From Isoperla grammatica (taxonomy: Eukaryota > Arthropoda > Insecta > Plecoptera > Perlodidae), in assembly GCA_945910005.1 (NCBI GenBank), contig OX246738.1, positions 24,916,186 to 24,980,185 on the forward strand: a stretch of 64,000 nt of DNA, in the 5' to 3' direction. Under the pieces are notes generated by a model. That model was not told the origin of the DNA. It searched no databases and saw nothing but the letters and a program-made list of their open reading frames with translations. Position 1 is the first letter of the stretch, and the number at the start of each line of letters is the position of its first letter. Made by a program: the position numbers and the translations under genes. This document shows, in pieces, positions 38,676 to 50,789 of the stretch.

Positions 38676-41600
38676 ATTAAATTAAATATATAGATTGGAA
38701 AGTCGATACTCGTGAAGTTATACTTTTCGTCTCATTTTGTTTTAAGGCAGATTGGCAATTGGTAAGTGGCCCTTTGAATGACGTGTGGGAAAAACGGGTG
38801 AATGAACTTAATAACTCATTTACCAATTTTGTTAGCCTTAAAAACAAAATTATAGACATTTGGGGGGGGGGGGGGGGGGGAGGGGGTCTATAACATAAAA
38901 ATCGACACTTCCAGGACAATATGCTTGCGTTTGCATTACATTATAAAGATTGTGTGACTGGCTCCAATGCAATTTTCTGAGTCGCCATTGGACAAATAGT
39001 GGTTCGGAAGTCTGACACTAGTGTTGGTTTCCTGTCGTCATATTTGCCTGGAGGGGATTTAACAATTATAAAGGGATAATATTTATAAAGAATATAACTT
39101 TTATAACATTAGAGATCACTGTGCATGCAATGTGGTAGATTATATGAATTGTGATACATTATTGCGGTATAGATAAACTAAAAAGTTAAATGGAATTTTA
39201 CCTTAACAAAATTGTTTATTTTAATAAAAGAAAAATGTGGCGTTTACCATTTACCTGGAAGTCATTAAATTAAACCTTGTCTTATTTCGTTTGACAAAAT
39301 TCATTGAAAACCGCCAATGAAATAAATTTCAGGAAAAAGTAGGCCCATTAAAATAATTTGCAAGCAAAAAAAAGCAGATCAGTGAATTTCCTATGGAAAA
39401 CATTTTAGCGAATATCTTGTCAGCGTATATGAAATGACATCGCGTCATGAAATGTGAGTGACCACTAATGAGCTTTAGGCCTAATTCAGCGCGCGGATGT
39501 CGGTAGCGTGGGGCTGCAGGGACTCTCATAACACAGACATTAGGCGCAATTACCGGCCACCAAGCTGATGCCCCATTGCATTCCTTGCACGCCACACAAT
39601 CGGTTCCCGATACAATTAGGTTTGTTATTTAGAATGTGTGAGCAATGACAACATAAAAAAATATGTTTGTGATCTTTAAACCCATATCATATACAAATGC
39701 TGGTTTTTGCCTACCCCTCAGCTACAAGAACTGGTTTTCCGTGGGGACAAAACATTAATTGTATTGTGTGGATACCTCGTTGCTATAATGTCTCCAGTCA
39801 CCATATTTATGCCTGAATCATACCGATGGATAAAAAAATCCAACCCAATCCAGGAATCGAGCCATGGTACATTCTAGGATAGACACAGGAATTAATCCAA
39901 ACAAAATTAATAACTCTAATAAATATACAGTTGACATCACTTTAGCATTCCCGGTTTTACAAATCAAATTCACGGATAAAAGGAAAATAATTCAAATCGG
40001 TTGAAAATTTAATTCATAATCCTATATTGTTGGGGGATATTCTGGAATCATAAATGATGGTGTAGCCTTGGTCGTGATTATTATTTATTATACATGTGGT
40101 AAACATTCTATTAGACTTCTGCTGAATGCTTAGCATTATATCGATGATAAAATAAGAAGAAACCAATGTGTGCAAGAGATCAAATTAATTAATCATACTT
40201 GATAACAGCAGCTGTTATGTATAACGTGCTAGGTGTGAATACCAACACATAGCTGCCGTGGATATTGATGTGTGAGTTAATATTGTTCTGCAGATGACAG
40301 TGATAAGTCAACACCATAGCATGCGAAATGTTGGAGGTGACATTTGTATACATCGCTATTGAAAGACCGTATACCGATAATGTGATTGGCTACAACTATA
40401 CAAAAGTATAATGACACAACATTTAATAATGTACCATTTAACGGCATACAAAATTAGATATTTGAGACTTCATTGAAACTTTTGGATAAGACAAAAAAAA
40501 CTGTGAGGCAGTTATTTCGAATTACAACGTGGTTGGTGGATTTTTTAAATACACACACCACACCTTACCTATGCATGGGGAAGAATATAATATTGCTTTT
40601 GCCCGTCACAGTATGCACTGTGCATACTATTCTCCTCGTACTTTCATCACATCGAACCGAAAACGAGTAGAACAGAACGCTATATATTTATATACCCATT
40701 AGTAACGTAATCGTATAAGTTTTAAATAAGGTATCTATGTATTCATTGACAAATCATTAATCTTTTCGGTAATTTAGTTAATGTTCTTATAGGAATCGTC
40801 ACTGTTAAAAAGTGTAATATAATATCCCTCAAACTTTTGGTACAAACCATTACGTTTGCTTGCATCAGTATCCATCCACATGGTCAATAATGAATTCTGT
40901 TACCTAAATGTTGTTCAAATTCCATATCTAATGCACATCTACATATTATATAAGACAGAAGATTGTGAATTAAAATTGTAACATAAAAATGGTACTAAGA
41001 CATGGATGGGTTCCTGCGAACAGACAGCCGAAGTAACAAATGAACAGTGTATACGTATTCCATTCCGTCAAGGACATAACACACAGCAGGTGGTGACCAA
41101 CAACTATGCTATATTATGTCAGCAGTTGTTGCTATTTCTGGCGGCAAGCGATCATAATTTGAACTACTTTTAGAATTTTTTTAAATTTGAATCTCTTATT
41201 CTATTGTAAACCTGAAATCATATGTTTATAATAAGGCTATAATGTTCTAAATAATTATTACATTTGATGAAGTACATTCGGTTGGTGGGGCGCTCAACAC
41301 AAAGTAAGAGTCACAAAAGAAAAAACTCGGATCATTTATAAAATAATTATTCCAAACTTGTAAAAATGTTTTGGCCCAGAGAGCCAGTCAATTAATTAAT
41401 TTTATCTTTAAACATGGTCTCGTAAAACGGAACGCAACACCATGACCACATGAATATTAACATCATTGGATGCGGTTATTGGCATACAAAGAAATAACGG
41501 TAAATTCAAATGCTGAATAGAAACTTTAAAAACAAAATTCCGTCTACTTTACTCGCATGTTATGCATGGGCAAGCGTATCATGAGTGCAATGTTTTAATG

Positions 41601-42211
41601 TATAAGTCAATGATACTTTAACACAAGAATTATCTGCCAAACAATAAGTTAAGTTATGCTCAAGATTTGTTTGTCCAGACACGTCTGCTAAAAAAGGTCT
41701 AGGTTCATCCATGGTGAATTTATACCTAAACTGAAGAGTTTGATATAGTATGAGCTGACTTACAAACAATTGTTTTGAATGAAGCAACAACTTAATGAAG
41801 TTCCATAGTGATCTCGTTTCTCGGTAGTTAGCTTGCAAATGTCTATATACTTGAATGAATAAAAATTATCCCGGAGAAGGATGATAATTTACTAACATAG
41901 ATTTATAGTCCAAATAATTATAGAACTTTTCTATACCAACAGTGTCTTGCTGGTAGAAAATACGCCAGATTTTTGTCATTTCTTACTGCTGCCTATTGAG
42001 TTGGCCTATGAGTATGACTATACGATAGTATAATATATAATGATAGTTGTACCAGTGCAGACCCTGGCCAATTGAAGTAACTGTACATGACTAAATACAT
42101 GGTTTATATACACAGAGAGAGTGAGTTTTCCTAATAGTAATGTGGTCACCTCTGATCCGACGGCGCCCCTAGCAGCCTGTGACCCCACGGACCCCCGGCC
42201 CCGGCAGGGGG
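38676..42211. other. Intergenic downstream of FoxB
   Basis: AT-rich, with a G20 run at about 38862-38881 and the possible regulatory block at 39450-39600. No gene was seen. The FoxB 3' UTR should lie in the last few hundred bases, but its end is not visible. Confidence 0.4.
39450..39600. promoter_or_regulatory. GC-richer block 2.6 kb downstream of FoxB, possible enhancer
   Basis: Includes GCGCGCGG, two homeodomain-like sites (ACTAATGAG, GCAATTACC) and GGCCACCAAGCTGATGCC in AT-rich surroundings. It is suggested only by base composition and position relative to FoxB. Confidence 0.2.
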
Positions 42212-42976
42212 TCAAACAGCCCTCAACGTCGGACTGAACCTGAACACGTGACCCGCGCCGTCCTGGTGGTAGAAGTTGGCGGGGTGGACGGCGGCCGGCG
42301 CCATGAGGTTCATCACAAGCGAGGGGTGCACGTACGGGGGGTGGTAGCAGGGTGCGGGGGCCGGGGGGTACAGGAAGACGGGCTCCATCGCTGCGGTGGG
42401 GGTCCGCGATCTCGGCTTGTCGGGGGAGATCAAACTCTCGATCGTGAAGGAACGTTTTGGTCTCGGCGTCGGCGAGATAGTCGTCACCGTCGTCTGGAGA
42501 TGGATCGGCGACGCCTGTGAGATCGGCGGCGTCTTCGGCGTCGGTGGAGGAACCTCCTGCGACGGCGGCGGCGCGAACATAAAACGGTTGATATTTGCCA
42601 AAGCGGCAAGTTCGTTTTCTAATCTGTCTTTGTCGGTTTTCATAAGTTTGAAACGTTTTCGACGGCGAAGGAGGGAACCGTTCTCGAACATGTCGAGTGC
42701 GGCGGGATGAAGGGCCCAATAGGCCCCCTTGCCGGGCCTGTCGGGCCTGCGCGGGATCTTGATGAAACAGTCATTGAAGGAGAGGTTATGCCGGAGACTG
42801 TTCTGCCATCGTTGGGTGTTGCGCCGGTAGTACGGGAAGCGCTCTGTGATGAAGCGGTAGATGTCACACAAGGGGAGCATCTTCTCTGGAGAGCTCCATA
42901 TCGCCATGGCGGTGAGGGAGATGTACGAGTAGGGCGGTTTCTGGTCGCCGTACGACTCTCGCGACGGACGAGGCAT
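42212..42976 (-). CDS. FoxB: Forkhead box B (FoxB) transcription factor, single exon
   Basis: Sequence-specific DNA-binding nuclear protein of 254 aa, complete and without introns. The forkhead winged-helix domain spans about residues 12-106, starting at [20 protein letters not shown]. Its recognition-helix segment [20 protein letters not shown] is fully conserved, and the wing carries [11 protein letters not shown] and the [14 protein letters not shown] tail typical of FoxB. The N-terminus [12 protein letters not shown] directly abutting the domain is the FoxB hallmark and matches the arthropod fd96C type as I remember it. A Groucho-binding eh1-like motif, FTIESLI, lies at residues 167-173, which suggests repressor activity. 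The C-terminal third is Pro/Ala/His-rich and low in complexity. FoxB genes are usually single-exon and act in embryonic neural or segmental patterning; that role is family knowledge. The gene is markedly GC-richer than its AT-rich surroundings. The ATG at 42976 is chosen because MPRP is the conserved FoxB start. No clear poly(A) signal was found just downstream. Confidence 0.95.
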   Translation of the reverse strand: MPRPSRESYGDQKPPYSYISLTAMAIWSSPEKMLPLCDIYRFITERFPYYRRNTQRWQNSLRHNLSFNDCFIKIPRRPDRPGKGAYWALHPAALDMFENGSLLRRRKRFKLMKTDKDRLENELAALANINRFMFAPPPSQEVPPPTPKTPPISQASPIHLQTTVTTISPTPRPKRSFTIESLISPDKPRSRTPTAAMEPVFLYPPAPAPCYHPPYVHPSLVMNLMAPAAVHPANFYHQDGAGHVFRFSPTLRAV

Positions 42977-43849
42977 CGCTCACTATGCCCGCACAACTAT
43001 GGACATTATCCGCTGAATTACAGTCACGCGCCAACAACAAACAACAACGCCGGGAACAATAATGAAGAACCCTTCAGTCTATTGACACGCACACAATATA
43101 GAGTCAATGTTATTATTGGTATACACTACCGCACAAGATGAGCAAATGTCTTGCGAATCATACCGTACATTACGTTGACTTCAGCGACTGGGCACTTTGT
43201 TCGATCTTAATCAATTATTAGGCCTACCTTTCGCTGTTTCAGCTTGATGCATTGCTAGTTGCCTTCTCTCTTTACGCAAATGGAAACGCAACTAGACATA
43301 AAGGTTCCACCTCGACGTTTGCGTGTTGATCATTCTTCCAACTTAAAAAAATTCACTTTTTCGTACAATTGTTACAGGTTGGTATTCGTGGAAGGTAGAT
43401 ATTTTTAGTTTTAACGGTCGTTTTCAAGATTACCGATTGTTAGTCGAATACTGTGAAAACTAATAATAGTGTATGTCCTACCTTGCATCAGCACTCACAA
43501 ACTCAAACAACTATCACAGTTATCAGCACAGTCTAAAGTAAACACAAATGTCAACAAATACTTGTAAACAACGGTTGGTTTCTGCACTTTTTAACCTGTT
43601 TTGCTGGTCACTCAAAATGTCAGTGCAAAACGTACACGTTCTTTAAAAAGCGAAAACTCAATGTCACCTCAAGTAATCAACTTTTCACAATAAAGTTCGA
43701 CTAACAAGTTTTAACTCTCACTATAACGAACGAACGTTCACTGTCCGATAGAGAAGATTCCGTACAACCTCTGCCTCTAGCACCACGGCTAGCACTGAGC
43801 TGGACTGCGCACCCACAAGTCTCAGCCCCCTTTCGAACCCTCCGGCGGT
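42977..43849 (-). other. FoxB upstream region / probable long 5' UTR
   Basis: No coding potential is seen here. The stretch next to the ATG (43010-43070) is CA/AAC-rich. A TAGGCCTA octamer lies at 43219. The block joins the CCAAT-rich candidate promoter to the FoxB start and is most simply read as leader plus promoter sequence. The transcription start cannot be placed from sequence alone. Confidence 0.3.
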
Positions 43850-43960
43850 CTCACTTCTCATTGGTCGCTGAGGAAATGCCTGTGTTTTAGCGCGGACCAA
43901 TCACAGAGCAGATCGGGCGGGTAACTTCAAACAAACATGCATTATTGGTCGGGTGGTGGT
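43850..43960 (-). promoter_or_regulatory. Candidate FoxB proximal promoter with CCAAT and GC boxes
   Basis: About 0.9 kb upstream of the FoxB start codon there is a short GC-rich block in otherwise AT-rich DNA. It contains three CCAAT-type boxes: ATTGGTC at 43860-43866, ACCAATCA around 43896 and ATTGGTC at 43944-43950. A GC box GGGCGGG lies at 43915-43921. The arrangement fits a metazoan TATA-less promoter. If correct, the FoxB 5' UTR would be several hundred bases long. The strand assignment is inferred from the neighbouring gene; the block could equally serve a divergent transcript. Confidence 0.35.
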
Positions 43961-44791
43961 GGGGCTGCCTGCCTTTCTCCACTATAATTTGTATTCCTGT
44001 ACATGTCAAATGTTATTTTATTCTAGACATAAATTAACAAGGATGTTAAGTTGACGTGTTTAGCGATGGCGAATCAACACCGCGATGCTTCTGTTATGAT
44101 AAGAGTTTGATGATAATGTTGTTCAAGATGTTGCTAATTAACGTGTATTGTTGCCGATATATTGCCCGAATTGAAAAAGGCGAAATGAGAATATTACGGT
44201 AGAGTATTGGGCCTCCTTATATGAGGATAAAGAAATCTACTTTTTACTGTCGTATTTTTAAATTGATGTGTTGCGATGAGAGCAAAATCACAAAGAAAAA
44301 TGTATTTGTGCAAAATGCAATATAACTGGTAGGCCTACTTGGCAAATCCAAATCCAAATTATTAACTTTTTGATTATTCTTACGAAGTCTTTTTCAATGT
44401 AGTTTACATAATTGTGTATGTTTGTGGTTCTTATAATGTTTGGACTGGAGCTATAGTTTTTCATTTTGTCCATGAAACTATCAAATATAATTAATTCAAA
44501 TTCGATAAATCGGTTGCGTTCATTTTGTATTCCGCTGTTTCACATACATATCGCTTTTTTCTTGATTACAAAATAAACCGGAAAATATTCTTGATGGTAA
44601 CTTTGCGTAGCTACTCATCTCAACTCTATCATGAGATCGAGTTTTTGATACATCCCTAGGCTGCGCAATATTATGTTGGTGAACGGTATCTCTGTGTATG
44701 CCTACTGCAGGATAATAGGCCTATTTAAAATAATAAGAATGAAAATTGTATTTGGTAACAATATTATTGTATTATTATCACTGATGTTATT
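43961..44791. other. Intergenic upstream of FoxB
   Basis: AT-rich. TAGGCCTA at 44330 and 44716. No gene. Confidence 0.5.
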
Positions 44792-44797
44792 TTATTA

Positions 44798-44837
<40 letters not shown>

Positions 44838-44839
44838 CA

Positions 44840-44874
<35 letters not shown>

Positions 44875-44985
44875 TTATTGTTGCAATACATACAAACTCG
44901 GTCAAAACCGGCATAAACATGTTGTACGGACACAAATGTCAAGTATTTCCATGTGTTTACATTATTCAAATCTACTTAGAACTAC

Positions 44986-45025
<40 letters not shown>

Positions 45026-45028
45026 TAA

Positions 45029-45111
<83 letters not shown>

Positions 45112-45150
45112 CTTTTATTATTATTATTTGTATTGTTATTATTATTTATA
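44792..45150 (+). repeat. (ATT)n microsatellite split by a unique 110-bp segment
   Basis: Two ATT tracts (about 44792-44877 and 44988-45148) flank sequence that contains ACATACAAACTCGGTCAAAA, a motif shared with 54870-54890. Confidence 0.95.
44880..44965 (+). repeat. Dispersed repeat, copy A (partner 54855-54945)
   Basis: ACATACAAACTCGGTCAAAACC and following weakly conserved ATAAA..TGT..ATGTCA spacing match 54870 onward in the same orientation. Both copies follow an AT-rich tract. Unclassified. Confidence 0.6.
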
Positions 45151-46047
45151 AATGAACACATGCGTGTGTCCTCCATCTCCTTTTATCTTGATAAACCTGT
45201 TCAAAATATAAAAAAAAAAAAATATATATAATTCCGTTTTAAAGAGGATCTCACAATAAAATACCATTTCCTGGGCTGTATCTACTGACTAATTGCAGCT
45301 AGATTGTAAGATGTGAATCCATGGGTGCATTCATTCATTGTACCAGACCAGCCTCAGCTTTAAATTGGTACGAATCCGTATGATCATGACATATTTTTTT
45401 TGTATTTTGCTTTATGTCAAAGTAACCTTCACTCCAATATCGTATTGTGCACTGATGGGGATATATCTCTGCTATAGCAAGATTCAACAGTTATTTACGT
45501 CACGTAACTTTCAAGTAAGAACTGCTGTTTCCTATGCAGAAAGGTGATGCAACCACCTTTTTTTTAATTCAACGTTGACCATTTTACTTGGAACGTTTGT
45601 ATATTTTTAAGACTGTCGTGTAGTTTTTAATAATTCTGGTGTGCATAAACTCTAATTCAAGTGAGGCTGAATGTCTAACATTAATGCATAGTATTTTTTA
45701 TGTCAAGTGCCAAAAAACAATAGCTAGGGGTGATTAAAAATTGAATTCTAGGTATGTTCTGTATCAAATGTTATGTAGGCCTGAGACCCTTTTCTTAATT
45801 GAGTTACCTGTTTCTACCTGTTTCAATTTAATTTTTAGTTTATAGTTTTGTCCTCTGTATTTAGGTGACGGCACAGCAAAACTGATACTGTGAAATAAAA
45901 ACTGTGTGCTTACCACATTGCGAGCAAATGCTCATGGTGGTCTAATGGCGAAATTGTATTTCTATCATATGTAAATTGAATACATTTAAATTAATATATA
46001 ATCATTAATATATCATCATTGCTGTTGTCATTGTTATTATTAGCTGG

Positions 46048-46098
46048 AGCCAAGGTCAACTTGATCTCCGCTAGGCGGATATCAAGTAGACCTTGGCT
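46048..46098. repeat. Short hairpin, about 23-bp arms
   Basis: AGCCAAGGTCAACTTGAT is complemented by ATCAAGTAGACCTTGGCT around a CTAG centre (46071-46074). An isolated inverted repeat in AT-rich DNA with no adjacent gene to terminate. Confidence 0.7.
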
Positions 46099-46599
46099 GG
46101 GACAAAGTGGTAAATCATTGTCAGATATATTAAAAGGTTATGAACTTTGAGAGTTATTTCGAAAATCTAATAGATTATTGATGCTGATGGTTTGTGATCT
46201 GGGATCATCTCTCAGCCAGAAGAAACCTTTTAATATAAATATACAAATAATAGCTATAGAATGTTTATTAGTATAGTGGTCGTTGTCGTTGTCGTGGCAG
46301 TGGGTAGTATAAAGTTGTTTAGAACGTAGGAGTATAGACTTACAATAATAGTACACACATTGTTTTTTGTGATCATGAAACATTTTAATTAATTATATGC
46401 TGTACGTGTAAGCTGAATGATGGTACAAATTTGCTGTTGGCTTTATACATTTTATCACCACATTTTACAGCCGTAATATGATTTAATCGGTAAAGAACAG
46501 TAACCACGTCATAAACATAAAAACACAGAATGCGTCAAGTTTCGAGAGCTTCGTTCTGTTGGTCAGACGCAAGGACACTGTTGCCGTCTCTCCGTACGA

Positions 46600-46632
46600 G
46601 TGTCACGTGATGTGACACCACTCACGTGGTTT
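46600..46632. promoter_or_regulatory. Paired CACGTG E-boxes
   Basis: Two CACGTG sites (46604-46609 and 46623-46628) lie 13 bp apart in a GC-richer 150-bp patch. Binding by bHLH factors is possible but speculative. Confidence 0.25.
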
Positions 46633-47096
46633 CTCGGCAACATAGCGCCATGATCGCGCAATTATAGCTCTTTGTCGCACTGTCACGGAGCCGAACATTC
46701 GGATGACTTGGAAATGTATTTAACCCCAAACTAATGTAAACGTATTTTACAGAACCATAACCTGCACCCGAATTTTATTGTTTTATGTTTTTGTTTTATT
46801 CTACATAGTTTATTTGCCTTTCAATTCAACGTTTTCCAAAACAAAACACAAGGACAAACGCATTTGGCTATTTTTGCACTGGCTTTGTTTAGTCGAGCCA
46901 CGCTGGTCATTCGGATTTCTATGAATTGATCTTATCAGTGTCATCAATTCAGAACCCTGTTATATAATAGTCCCACGTGCATGTAGTAAAGTGTGTACAC
47001 AGTACAGTGTACAGTACAAACACATTCAATGGCTCTATTTCCAGAGTTCGCGATATATATAACATTACTTAGTTCAGAATCTGCGCTCTTAGCATA

Positions 47097-47672
<576 letters not shown>

Positions 47673-47811
47673 CGCTAATAATTAGGGTTTATTATTCTTA
47701 GAAGAGATGGTCACTACACACACGCTTGTAATAATACCAGTTTAAAACCTATGGGGGACGAACATCCAGATTTAGGTTGGTACTTTACAACGACATAACG
47801 TCACTTGGCTA

Positions 47812-48052
47812 CGAAGAAGTTACATTGAGAGGGCTGTATGTAAAGATCGGCGTACACACTTTCTTAGATATAAGACACGTACTAAGATATGAGATATAGA
47901 AGAAGTTACATCGAGAGGGCTGAATAATCTTTGGCTGAATGTAAAGATCGGCTTACACACTTTCTAAGATATAAGATATAGAAGAAGTTACATCGAGAGG
48001 GCTGTATGTATAGATCGGCTTGGACACTTTCCTAAGATATAAGATATAGTAC
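47812..48052 (+). repeat. Tandem repeat of about 90 bp, three copies
   Basis: GAAGAAGTTACATNGAGAGG starts near 47813, 47901 and 47981. Each is followed by AGATCGGC.TACACACTTTC and AGATATAAGATATAG. The middle copy has an extra insertion. Confidence 0.85.
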
Positions 48053-48364
48053 GTACTTTCATAACTGTTGTACTTCGGATTGCTATGCCATTGGCCGGAT
48101 TTATAATAGGTCGCCTAATTGGCTGGGTTAAGAATTTTAGGGATAGGAGCTAACAAGTTGCTATATGTATTCCATAGCTGTTAATCATAATCAAGTTATT
48201 TGAACGTTGTGTAGCTATTCATCCTTGAATCCTAAATCTTAGAGGTGTGTAAACCCAACTTTTGTAACACACTGGTTACATGAATAAAGATTATTTTTGT
48301 TGCTATATGTATATATTTTTGCAATCATGCTTTTGGAGACAGTGAGGGGTGATAAATGAAGAAA

Positions 48365-48465
48365 AAACCATGCCATAAACGGGATTCAAACCCAATGCCC
48401 TAGATGGCTTACGCTCAGGACCTGTGCCCACCGCATGCAACCGCTAACTGCAGACGGCTTGGCTG
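48365..48465 (-). repeat. tRNA-like SINE head
   Basis: On the minus strand a good B box, GGTTTGAATCCC (48381-48393), lies downstream of AGTTAGCGGTTGC, which is acceptable as an A box. It does not fold as a full tRNA, so it is read as a SINE head. Confidence 0.5.
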
Positions 48466-49262
48466 CATTGCAAGTTTGAGTCTTACAATTCTTACACCCT
48501 AATTACTTAACATTATTCCACTCAGCACAGCAATCAAACATTCAAAGCTCTCTTCCGTCTACAGCGATATTCATACTACACTTCTTCAACCTATCAGCAG
48601 CTAGAACATATTATTGGGAAGTTCAAACTTCCCGCCACACGTCATGCTTATCCAATATTCAACATTGCCAATAAACCGTTGCACGGGAAACTCTACAGCA
48701 GACCAATCTACGCTATTTTAAAAAGTATCTATTATACTCACATTATTTAACCTCAGTAAGTACATTTTTGTAACCGAGCAATAAGAGGCGGTATTAATTG
48801 AGATGAAAATATTGCCCTCGAGAGCAGCGGACTAACAAATTACCCGTGTGAACTCGGTGAGTGTTAACCGCAAGACTAATGGGTTTTGCATGCATGCATG
48901 TTGTTAATTAATAATTGTATGAGTGAAGAGTTAAAAATACTTTATGCTAAAATAATTTGCGTTTCGAATAATACATATTTTTTTTAATAGACGGAATTTA
49001 TATAATCCACAGTGCAGATATTTTTAGTTTGACATTGTTTGAAGATCCACACCATAGTTGTGTGACCACCTCCCAACATAACAAATGTGACTGATTATAA
49101 AAAATATAATATGAAATGAATAAATACAATATGATTGTCGGGTTGTCACGGGGGTAAGGGGTGGTCACAGGGGTGGTCTGGGGTGGCGATGGAGGGGAGA
49201 AGCAGAGGATCGTCAAACTACAAAAATCTCAAGTCTACCAACACGGATTATGTTTTAAATTA

Positions 49263-49487
<225 letters not shown>

Positions 49488-50256
49488 AACTAATTTGTAA
49501 TAGCCGTGATGTCCAAATCATGGTTAGTGGGCCATGCAGTCATGTATTGTAATAATAAAGTTGGTCTGAAATATTATTATTTTATTAGAGGAAACAAAAA
49601 CTACCCACTTATTCAAATAGCACCATGCAGGTATCAAGTTGAATTTAGTTATTACTTATTGAGAACTTGATAGTTGAGTGAACTCGAGTCGTATACGACA
49701 TTTCTGTGGAGTGTGATGCCATCATATTTCAAACATACAAAATACAAAATTCCTTCCGTTGATAATATTCAAATAGCCTACAAGCTAAACCAAAACTGGT
49801 GGGATTTTAATAAATACGTTTTGTATAGTTTAGTTGTTTGATTACAGTTATCGTTACAATCTACCTGTGCGTGAGATAATATGTTTGTGTGTGGCCCGGT
49901 TTAAAGAGTCGAGATGCCCAAACATCGACATCACTTTAAAAGTATCATAATTATTATAACATTATAATTCTTCATAATATAGCGAATAAAATGGTAAATG
50001 ATTGGCCAATTTTGTGAGAGTGTTTAGTATTTTTTTGCTAACCAAGTGAGCAGCTGGTAGAGACAGGCGTTGATATTCATATGCAAATGTACTGTCAACG
50101 TTGCGTTTTGTTTCTTGTTCAGCTGATGATATAGTCAATCTTTAATCATCAGGAATAGAAATTGATATTAAATTTGTTAAAAGATTGGATTACGTGTAAA
50201 AGCGTGAGAGATAGATTGTAGTTTAAAAAGTTAGAGCGAGTTCGCGATCCAGTCAT

Positions 50257-50618
50257 TAACGATACCTTTACGTCGAAAACCGCAGCAAATTGTCATGTTT
50301 TAATGATATCTCAAGAATGGGCCTCGAAATCGAAAATCTGAAAAAAATATGCTGTGGTTTGGTAAGCCCTACAAACTGAATGATAAATATACTCAACATA
50401 ATAATCAGTATGACTGTGATACCTATATCATTAATAATTTAATAAAGTAGGTATCACAGTCATACTGATTATAATGTTAAGTATATTTATCATTCGGTTT
50501 GTAGGGCTTACCAAACCATAGCATCCTTATTTTCCACATTTTCGATTTCGAGGTCCATTCTTGAGATATAATTAAAACATGACAATTTGCTGCAGTATTT
50601 GACGTAAATGTATCCTTC
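50257..50618. mobile_element. Palindromic MITE, copy 1
   Basis: This 362-bp inverted-repeat element shares terminal sequence (GATACCTTTACGTCGAAAAC), arm motifs (CAGTATGACTGTGATA and complement; GTAGGGCTTACCAAACCATA) and length with the copy at 60295. The arms are more diverged from each other than in copy 2, so this may be the older insertion. Confidence 0.85.
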
Positions 50619-50789
50619 ATGCCATCTCGGGAGAGCCCTTACATCAATAGTCCTGTAGGGAGAAACTTGACATCAAGAGTCTTACAGTATAAGATGCCAC
50701 TGAAAAAATCAAATACACTCCAAGTATATGCGATTTCAATATCCATATCATTATTAGTTATCAATATTAAAATCTGGCAATATGCGTGG

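Larger units (their letters stand above)
45151..47096. other. Intergenic
   Basis: Contains the hairpin at 46048 and the E-box patch near 46600. No gene recognised. Confidence 0.5.

Noticed and set aside
39830..39890. tRNA-like B box near 39853
   Set aside because: Only a single weak B-box match with no A box at the expected distance.
42018..42719. 233-codon minus-strand frame and other frames overlapping FoxB
   Set aside because: Shadow frames of the GC-rich FoxB gene in other registers.
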